The position numbers were made by a program, and so were the translations under genes. The notes beneath the pieces are model-generated. The model saw nothing but the letters and a program-made list of their open reading frames with translations, was not told the origin of the DNA and searched no databases. A DNA stretch of 64,000 bases from Gaetbulibacter sp. 4G1 (GTDB lineage: Bacteria > Bacteroidota > Bacteroidia > Flavobacteriales > Flavobacteriaceae), in the NCBI RefSeq assembly GCF_002741945.1, contig NZ_MDVN01000020.1:124001-188000 (forward strand). Direction: 5' to 3'. Positions 58,340-64,000 of the stretch are shown piece after piece; position 1 is the stretch's first letter; each line of letters begins with the position of its first letter.

Positions 58340-60523
58340 ATGGAAGTACAACAGTTTCACTACGATAACAAAATCGTTAAAAATTTCCTCTATGCTACCA
58401 TGCTTTGGGGAGTTGTAGGTATGCTAGTAGGCTTACTACTAGCCTTTATGTTCTTATTCCCTAACCTAACCGATGGTATTTCATGGTTAAGTTTTGGACG
58501 CTTAAGACCATTACACACCAATGCTGTTATTTTTGCCTTTGTTGGTAATGCAATTTTTGCAGGTGTTTATTATTCCTCTCAACGTTTACTTAAAGCCAGA
58601 ATGTTTAGCGATGCATTAAGTAAAATTAACTTTTGGGGCTGGCAACTTATTATTGTAGGGGCTGCAATTACATTACCTTTAGGCTACACTACATCAAAAG
58701 AATATGCCGAATTAGAATGGCCTTTTGATATTGCCATTGCACTCATTTGGGTGGTGTTTGGTTGGAATTTAATTGGTACTATTCTAAAAAGAAGACAACG
58801 CCATTTATATGTAGCTATTTGGTTTTATATTGCCACATTTGTAACTGTTGCAGTACTTCATATTTTTAATAGTTTAGAAATACCTGTTAGTGCCATGAAA
58901 AGCTATTCAGTATACGCAGGTGTACAGGATGCTTTAGTTCAATGGTGGTACGGCCATAATGCAGTTGCATTTTTCTTAACAACTCCATTTTTAGGGTTGA
59001 TGTATTACTTTGTGCCTAAAGCAGCAAACAGACCAGTGTACTCTTACAGGTTATCGATTGTTCACTTTTGGTCATTAATTTTTATATATATATGGGCTGG
59101 ACCTCATCACCTTTTATATACAGCATTACCAGAATGGGCACAAAACCTTGGTGTTGCATTTTCTGTAATGTTATTAATGCCTTCTTGGGGAGGAATGATA
59201 AATGGACTATTAACGCTTCGTGGTGCATGGGACAAAGTTAGAACAGACCCTGTTTTAAAATTCATGGTAGTTGCTATTACTGGTTATGGTATGGCAACCT
59301 TTGAAGGTCCAATGCTATCTCTTAAAAACGTAAATGCTATAGGCCACTTTACAGACTGGATTATTGCACACGTACACGTTGGTGCTTTAGCTTGGAACGG
59401 CTTTTTAACTTTTGGAATGATATACTACCTGGTACCAAAGTTATTTAAAACAAAATTATACTCTGTAGGATTAGCAAACTTGCACTTCTGGATTGGAACC
59501 TTAGGTATTATTATGTATGCTTTACCAATGTACGTTGCTGGGTTTACTCAAGCTAGTATGTGGAAACAATTCAACCCTGATGGCACATTAACTTATGGTA
59601 ACTTTTTAGAAACAGTTACTGAAATTATTCCAATGTATTGGATGCGTGCTATAGGCGGAACGCTTTTTATTGTAGGAATGTTAATTCTTGTTTACAACAT
59701 CATTGTAACTATTAAAAATGGTAGTAAGGTGTCAGATGAATTAGCTGAAGCTCCAGCTTTACAAAACGTTTCAAAACGTCGTACAGCTAATGAAGGATGG
59801 CATACATGGTTAGAAAGAAAACCTGTTCAATTAACAATATTAGCAACTATAGCTATTTTAATAGGAGGTATTGTACAAATTGTTCCAACTATAATGGTAA
59901 AATCTAATATACCAACAATAAGTAGTGTACAACCTTATACGCCTTTAGAACTAGAAGGTCGCGACATTTATATTCGAGAAGGCTGTGTTGGATGTCATTC
60001 ACAAATGATTAGGCCTTTTAGAAGTGAAGTAGAACGCTATGGAGAATATTCAAAAGCTGGTGAATATGTGTACGACCATCCTTTTCTTTGGGGAAGCAAA
60101 CGTACAGGCCCAGATTTACATCGTGTAGGTGGAAAATATTCTGACAATTGGCACTTAAATCATATGTACGATCCTCAAAGTACCTCATCGGGTTCTATTA
60201 TGCCAGCATATCAATGGTTAGTTCGTAATGAATTAGATAAGTCTCAAACTGAAGCTAAAATGAAAGCCATGGTATCCTTAGGTGTTCCATACACTGATGA
60301 AGATATTGCAAATGCTCAAAAGGCCATGCTAGATCAAGGTACTCAAATAGAGAAAAACTTATATAGCGATCCCGATTTCGCAGAAACTTACGAAGCAGAT
60401 AAAACTGCTGGAGGTGCAAATTTTGTTGAAATGCGTAATCGTGAAATTGTAGCAATTATTGCTTATTTACAACGATTAGGAACCGATATTAAAGTAAATA
60501 ATTTAGAAACCGCTCAAAACTAA
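58340..60523 (+). CDS. ccoN: fused cbb3 oxidase subunits CcoN and CcoO
   Basis: 727-residue fusion of the catalytic subunit I (CcoN, about 1-475) and the monoheme subunit II (CcoO, about 490-727). CcoN has 12 helices and the heme/copper His ligands: RPLHTNAV near 57, WWYGHNAVAFF near 202 and GPHHLLYT near 252, with AHVHVGALAWNG near 343. The CcoO part has a membrane anchor and a heme c site GCVGCH with Cys549, Met in SIMPAYQW near 615. It reduces oxygen to water with high affinity and pumps protons. Such fusion is typical of Bacteroidota. It is followed by ccoQ after five bases. Confidence 0.95.
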   Translation: MEVQQFHYDNKIVKNFLYATMLWGVVGMLVGLLLAFMFLFPNLTDGISWLSFGRLRPLHTNAVIFAFVGNAIFAGVYYSSQRLLKARMFSDALSKINFWGWQLIIVGAAITLPLGYTTSKEYAELEWPFDIAIALIWVVFGWNLIGTILKRRQRHLYVAIWFYIATFVTVAVLHIFNSLEIPVSAMKSYSVYAGVQDALVQWWYGHNAVAFFLTTPFLGLMYYFVPKAANRPVYSYRLSIVHFWSLIFIYIWAGPHHLLYTALPEWAQNLGVAFSVMLLMPSWGGMINGLLTLRGAWDKVRTDPVLKFMVVAITGYGMATFEGPMLSLKNVNAIGHFTDWIIAHVHVGALAWNGFLTFGMIYYLVPKLFKTKLYSVGLANLHFWIGTLGIIMYALPMYVAGFTQASMWKQFNPDGTLTYGNFLETVTEIIPMYWMRAIGGTLFIVGMLILVYNIIVTIKNGSKVSDELAEAPALQNVSKRRTANEGWHTWLERKPVQLTILATIAILIGGIVQIVPTIMVKSNIPTISSVQPYTPLELEGRDIYIREGCVGCHSQMIRPFRSEVERYGEYSKAGEYVYDHPFLWGSKRTGPDLHRVGGKYSDNWHLNHMYDPQSTSSGSIMPAYQWLVRNELDKSQTEAKMKAMVSLGVPYTDEDIANAQKAMLDQGTQIEKNLYSDPDFAETYEADKTAGGANFVEMRNREIVAIIAYLQRLGTDIKVNNLETAQN

Positions 60524-60527
60524 AATC

Positions 60528-60713
60528 ATGCTAAAATTTGTAAAAAACCATATGGAGAGCATCACAGGCATCGAGATATACCCAATTATTTCATTACTCA
60601 TATTCTTCATCTTTTTTGTAGTTCTGTTTTGGTGGGTTTTCACGGCTAAAAAAGACTATATAAAAACAGTAAGTAACATACCATTAGACAACCAAAATCA
60701 AACAGAGTTATGA
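60528..60713 (+). CDS. ccoQ: CcoQ/FixQ-like small subunit
   Basis: 61-residue protein with one membrane helix (about 18-40) and the FWWVFTAKKDYI segment typical of FixQ/CcoQ, which stabilises CcoP in the cbb3 complex. It starts five bases after ccoNO and overlaps the ATG of ccoP by four bases. Short length and low complexity make assignment depend on context. Confidence 0.8.
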   Translation: MLKFVKNHMESITGIEIYPIISLLIFFIFFVVLFWWVFTAKKDYIKTVSNIPLDNQNQTEL

Positions 60714-61597
60714 GAAATTTAATTCCATCTTGGGTAAGAGTACCTATTGTATTCTTTATCATCTTCGGACTAGTAGAATATTTTGTAGATTCTGGTGATA
60801 AGCCAGCATTTATAGAACAACCAATAGTATTATTATTTTTGTTATTAGTATTGCTAGTTCTTATAGCCATTGAAGCCATAGTTGCCTCTGTTGATAATAT
60901 CTTATATCATAGCTTAGACGAAGAAGGCAAAGCAAGGTATGATGCCAAAAGAAGCAAAGTACCTGAATTTAAGTGGATAAAAAACACTTATAAAAAATTA
61001 GTTGGAGCTAGACCAATTAAAGAAGAACACGAAATTATTTTAGACCACAATTATGATGGTATAAAAGAATTAGATAATAACCTACCACCTTGGTGGATAT
61101 ATAGTTTTTACATTTCAATAATATTTGCTGCGATTTATTTGCTTAGGTTCCACGTTTTTAATGGTGAAAATCAATATAGTGAATTAGAAACCGAATATGC
61201 CGAGGCCAAAATTGCAATAGAAAATTATAAAAAAACAGCTAAAGACTTAGTCGATTTTAATACCGTTGAATTATTAACTGAAGCATCTGATTTAAAAGCA
61301 GGTCAAACTATTTTCGAAACCAATTGTGTAGCTTGTCATAAAGCTGACGGCGGAGGTGGTATTGGCCCAAACCTAACCGATGAGCATTGGATACTAGGAG
61401 GTGGTATCAAAAATGTTTTTAAAACAGTATCTGAAGGCGGTCGTGATGGTAAAGGAATGATTGCTTGGAAACAAAGTTTAAAACCTGCCGAAATTGCTCA
61501 AGTATCAAGCTATGTATTACAATTTCAAGGTACAACACCTGCAGAACCAAAAGCAGCTGAAGGTGATATATGGGTAGAAGAAGCAACTAACGATTAA
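60710..61597 (+). CDS. ccoP: cbb3 oxidase subunit CcoP with a single heme c site
   Basis: Membrane cytochrome c subunit III of 295 residues. Two hydrophobic segments at about 10-25 and 38-60 and a third at about 127-146 precede the periplasmic domain. Just one heme site is present, NCVACHKADGGGGIGPNL near 202, with a GMIAW Met ligand near 248; CcoP of proteobacteria has two CxxCH motifs. The N-terminal domain with the LDHNYDGIKELDNNLPPWW motif near 107 is the CcoP N-terminal family. It delivers electrons to CcoNO. The ORF overlaps ccoQ by four bases. Confidence 0.93.
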   Translation: MRNLIPSWVRVPIVFFIIFGLVEYFVDSGDKPAFIEQPIVLLFLLLVLLVLIAIEAIVASVDNILYHSLDEEGKARYDAKRSKVPEFKWIKNTYKKLVGARPIKEEHEIILDHNYDGIKELDNNLPPWWIYSFYISIIFAAIYLLRFHVFNGENQYSELETEYAEAKIAIENYKKTAKDLVDFNTVELLTEASDLKAGQTIFETNCVACHKADGGGGIGPNLTDEHWILGGGIKNVFKTVSEGGRDGKGMIAWKQSLKPAEIAQVSSYVLQFQGTTPAEPKAAEGDIWVEEATND

Positions 61598-61604
61598 ATA
61601 CAAC

Positions 61605-61640
61605 TAATCTACAAGGTTTGTAAAAAAACCTTGTAGATTA
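61605..61640 (+). terminator. 15-base perfect hairpin between ccoP and ccoG
   Basis: TAATCTACAAGGTTT and AAACCTTGTAGATTA pair perfectly around GTAAAA, eight bases after the ccoP stop. No T run follows on the plus strand, so it may be a processing or attenuation hairpin that lets ccoNOQP be expressed more than ccoGH rather than a full stop. Confidence 0.55.
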
Positions 61641-61738
61641 AAAAAGTAAAACATTTTCAGTTGGAGTGTATAATAAAGAGAATAAATATTAATATCTCTT
61701 TTTAGGTACAAATATGTTGAGTGAAATTTTTACTTAGC

Positions 61739-63190
61739 ATGACAAAAAAAAATAAAGACAACACTTTGGAAGCACCAGAAAACGAATCGTTTAGAGACTC
61801 TATTGGCACTATTAATGAAGAAGGCAAACGTGCTTGGGTATATCCAAAAAAGCCAAGTGGTAAATATTATGAAAAGCGAAAAATAGTAAGTTATATTTTG
61901 CTTGTTTTTTTATTTGCTGCACCATTTATAAAAATTAATGGCAACCAGTTCTTAATGTTTAATATTTTAGAACGCCGCTATAACATTTTTAGTTTTCCTT
62001 TTTGGCCACAAGATTTCCACTTATTTGTAATCTCAATGATTATAGGTGTTATTTTTATTGCACTTTTTACTGTTAGCTTTGGGCGTATTTTTTGTGGCTG
62101 GATTTGTCCACAAACCATTTTTATGGAAATGGTTTTCCGCAGAATTGAATATTGGATTGATGGAGACAGAAACAAACAACGCAAACTAGATAGGCAAAAA
62201 TGGGATGCTGAGAAAATTAGAAAACGCCTATTAAAATGGTTTATATTTTTAGTCATATCGTTTTTAATTGCTAATGTATTTCTAGCATATTTAATTGGGA
62301 GTGACAAGCTTATAAAATATGTTACAGATGGTCCTTTAGAGCATTTAGGCACCATGTTTCCTCTAATAATCTTTACGGCGGTTTTCTATTTTGTATTTGC
62401 CTGGTTTAGAGAACAAGTCTGTATTATTGCCTGTCCCTACGGAAGGTTACAAGGCGTGCTACTTGACAACAAATCAATAGTTGTAGCTTACGATCATAAG
62501 CGAGGCGAAGGAGAAAGTGGTAGAAAAAAGTTTAGAAAAAATGAAGACCGAAAAGAACTTGGTCATGGTGATTGTATAGATTGCTTACAATGTGTACATG
62601 TATGCCCAACAAATATTGATATTAGAAACGGTACGCAATTAGAGTGTGTAAACTGTACGGCCTGTATAGATGAATGCGACCACATTATGGAAAGCATTAA
62701 TTTACCAAAAGGATTAATTAGGTATGCAAGTGAAAATGAAATAGAGGAAAAAGAAAAGTTTAAGCTTACCGCCAGAATGAAAGGTTATATCGCAGTTCTT
62801 ATAATTCTTATAGGAGTTTTAGCTGGTATGTTATCATTAAGAAATGATATAGAAGCTAGGGTATTACGATTACCAGGACAATTATACGAACATAAGGAAG
62901 GTACCATTATAAGTAACGTTTTCACTTATAAATTAGTTAATAAAACATCAAAAAATATTGAGAACATTAGCTTCAAACTTAGAAAGTATAAAGGTGAAAT
63001 TAAATTAGTATCAGCAGCTAATAATTTTGTAGTACCAGAACAGGGTTTAGCAGAAGGTACATTATTTATTGAAATTGATAAAAACGAATTAAAAGGAGAT
63101 AAAAACAAACTAACCATTGATGTATATAGTGGTGATACACTCATTGAAACCACTACAGTAAACTTTTTAGCACCAAGAAGTTATAATTAG
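61739..63190 (+). CDS. ccoG: cbb3 oxidase accessory protein CcoG (FixG), iron-sulfur protein
   Basis: Membrane Fe-S protein of 483 residues. The ATG at 61739 is preferred to a GTG 18 bases earlier. Five membrane helices lie in about 45-230 and 345-370, with a redox motif FCGWICPQTIFMEMVFRR near 119 and EQVCIIACPYGRLQGVLLD near 230. Two 4Fe-4S clusters are in GDCIDCLQCVHVCPTNIDIR near 279 and CVNCTACIDEC near 304. CcoG/FixG is needed for cbb3 assembly and copper handling. It starts 141 bases after ccoP; a hairpin lies between. Confidence 0.92.
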   Translation: MTKKNKDNTLEAPENESFRDSIGTINEEGKRAWVYPKKPSGKYYEKRKIVSYILLVFLFAAPFIKINGNQFLMFNILERRYNIFSFPFWPQDFHLFVISMIIGVIFIALFTVSFGRIFCGWICPQTIFMEMVFRRIEYWIDGDRNKQRKLDRQKWDAEKIRKRLLKWFIFLVISFLIANVFLAYLIGSDKLIKYVTDGPLEHLGTMFPLIIFTAVFYFVFAWFREQVCIIACPYGRLQGVLLDNKSIVVAYDHKRGEGESGRKKFRKNEDRKELGHGDCIDCLQCVHVCPTNIDIRNGTQLECVNCTACIDECDHIMESINLPKGLIRYASENEIEEKEKFKLTARMKGYIAVLIILIGVLAGMLSLRNDIEARVLRLPGQLYEHKEGTIISNVFTYKLVNKTSKNIENISFKLRKYKGEIKLVSAANNFVVPEQGLAEGTLFIEIDKNELKGDKNKLTIDVYSGDTLIETTTVNFLAPRSYN

Positions 63191-63216
63191 CTGTTAGTTT
63201 TAAAAAAATAAAGATT

Positions 63217-63663
63217 ATGAAATTTAATTGGGGAACAGGAATTGTATTAGCTTTTATTGGCTTTATTAGCTTTATCATGTACTTTATTGTTACTATGCAT
63301 ACTGATGCAAAATATGATCATGATTTAGTAACTGAAGATTATTATAAACAAGAATTAGAGTTTCAAAATGATATAGACAAAGAAAAAAACTCTAAAGATT
63401 TAACCTCAAATATTACTTGGAAAAAAACCAACGACGGTATATTAATAGTATTTCCTGAAGCACTTAAAGCAGAAAAAATTTCAGGAAAAGTGTTCCTATA
63501 TAGACCATCCAATAAACAATTTGACTTTGATACTGCTATTTCATTGTCAAACCATAATTTGCTCATACCTGACAAACGTTTATTAGATGGTCGTTGGAAC
63601 ATTAAAGTAGATTGGGAATATAACGGTAAATCGTATTTATTCAAAAAAGAAATTGTGTATTAA
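63217..63663 (+). CDS. ccoH: cbb3 oxidase assembly protein CcoH (FixH)
   Basis: FixH family protein of 148 residues: one membrane helix at about 7-27, then a periplasmic beta-rich domain with DLVTEDYYKQELEFQNDIDKEKN near 38, the segment shared by FixH proteins. It is required for assembly of the cbb3 complex. It lies 26 bases after ccoG and 11 bases before the TauE-like gene, all in one direction. Confidence 0.88.
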   Translation: MKFNWGTGIVLAFIGFISFIMYFIVTMHTDAKYDHDLVTEDYYKQELEFQNDIDKEKNSKDLTSNITWKKTNDGILIVFPEALKAEKISGKVFLYRPSNKQFDFDTAISLSNHNLLIPDKRLLDGRWNIKVDWEYNGKSYLFKKEIVY

Positions 63664-63674
63664 AATTTAAAGTA

Positions 63675-64000
63675 ATGCTTTGGTCTGCAATTATATTGGG
63701 TCTTTTAGGAAGTTTTCATTGCATTGGCATGTGTGGCCCTATTGCTTTTATGTTACCCGTAGACAGAAGTAATTCTACAAAAAAAATAATACAAATTTCT
63801 ATCTATCATTTTGGAAGATTATTAGCATATAGCATCATTGGGTTAATTTTTGGTTTCGTTGGCAAAAGCCTTTATATTTTTGGATTGCAACAACAATTAT
63901 CAATTATAATAGGTGTTATAATGATTGTTGTGGTACTAACGCCTCTACACACTTTTAATAAGTACAACTTCTCAAAGCCTATCTATAAAATAATTTCTAA
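63675..64000 (+). CDS. TauE/SafE-like (DsbD_2) membrane protein, 3' end cut by window
   Basis: Partial reading frame of 108 codons starting 11 bases after ccoH and running off the window. It begins MLWSAIILGLLGSFHCIGMC, followed by GPIAFMLPV, with several hydrophobic helices after that. GSFHCIGMCGP is the metal-binding-like motif of the sulfite exporter TauE/SafE-like (DsbD_2) family found next to fixH in Bacteroidota, where a role in copper handling for cbb3 assembly is presumed. I give the start by the ATG; the frame has no stop before the window end. Confidence 0.85.
   Translation, partial: MLWSAIILGLLGSFHCIGMCGPIAFMLPVDRSNSTKKIIQISIYHFGRLLAYSIIGLIFGFVGKSLYIFGLQQQLSIIIGVIMIVVVLTPLHTFNKYNFSKPIYKIIS

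Noticed and set aside
61978-62355. Open frame of 125 codons antisense to ccoG
   Set aside because: It covers the membrane-helix part of ccoG, whose codon bias creates long opposite-strand frames; there is no supporting signal.
1-64000. tRNA, rRNA, CRISPR array, transposase, phage gene or integration site
   Set aside because: No cloverleaf with a T-arm and anticodon, no rRNA-like stretch, no array of regularly spaced repeats and no recognisable integrase or transposase was found.

Overview
The window is a stretch of chromosome from a member of the Flavobacteriaceae (phylum Bacteroidota), most likely a marine or alga-associated species. The evidence is low GC content, many lipoproteins with the lipobox followed by acidic residues, Bacteroidota-type promoters (TTG, about 19-20 bases, then TAnnTTTG), and the family-typical versions of several genes: a fused CcoN-CcoO, a type B L31 protein without zinc cysteines, a CarB lacking its C-terminal allosteric domain, and a beta-oxidation protein with the dehydrogenase domain first. 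No rRNA, tRNA, CRISPR array, transposase or phage gene was found.

Layout. 1-6870: a very AT-rich surface-glycan block with a B12-type radical SAM enzyme, an FkbM methyltransferase, a family 2 glycosyltransferase, a flippase-like ABC exporter and two further glycosyltransferases, most of them overlapping by a few bases. 6938-7510: an unusual membrane-anchored cytidine/adenosine-deaminase-like protein. 7653-25689: housekeeping and cell-envelope genes (carB, rpmH, a lytic transglycosylase, mtaB, an orphan peptide-binding lipoprotein, a GlmU-like nucleotidyltransferase, rpmE2, a polyprenol-phosphate glycosyltransferase, a phosphohexomutase and an MsbA-like ABC transporter). 25987-27607: an ECF sigma factor, a probable membrane anti-sigma protein and a Spy/CpxP-like periplasmic protein. 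27648-32121 (minus strand): five consecutive lipoprotein genes, a sulfatase, a YHYH-domain protein, a MORN-repeat protein, an SCO copper chaperone and a BNR-repeat protein. 32234-41696: an rRNA cytosine methyltransferase, an outer-membrane beta-barrel protein, purL and two tandem sulfatases. 41768-49661: an acyl-CoA synthetase followed by a marR-fadN-fadA-acyl-CoA dehydrogenase operon. 49768-54774: secreted NTF2-like and DUF6265 proteins, an M28 and an M1 peptidase and a YdeI-like protein. 54790-64000: a Crp/Fnr regulator divergent from a cbb3 cytochrome oxidase locus (ccoI, ccoS, ccoNO, ccoQ, ccoP, ccoG, ccoH and a TauE/SafE-like protein cut by the window end).

Regulation readable in the DNA. 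A perfect 13+2+13 palindrome covers the expected -33 region of the marR-fad promoter and is probably the operator of that MarR protein. Two copies of a TGA-N6-TCA box, each exactly 18 bases upstream of a -7 hexamer-like element, precede ccoI and ccoS-ccoNO, placing a Crp/Fnr activator at about -41. Two 80-base copies of a structured intergenic repeat (outer stem GCGTTA/TAACGC) lie before purL and after ccoI. Several clear intrinsic terminators delimit the transcription units.

The most promising candidates for an undescribed system are the five-lipoprotein sulfatase/YHYH/MORN/SCO/BNR operon, the inner-membrane deaminase predicted to face the periplasm, and the radical SAM/FkbM/ABC exporter glycan cluster. 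All functional statements rest on motif and family recognition by eye, with no database search.
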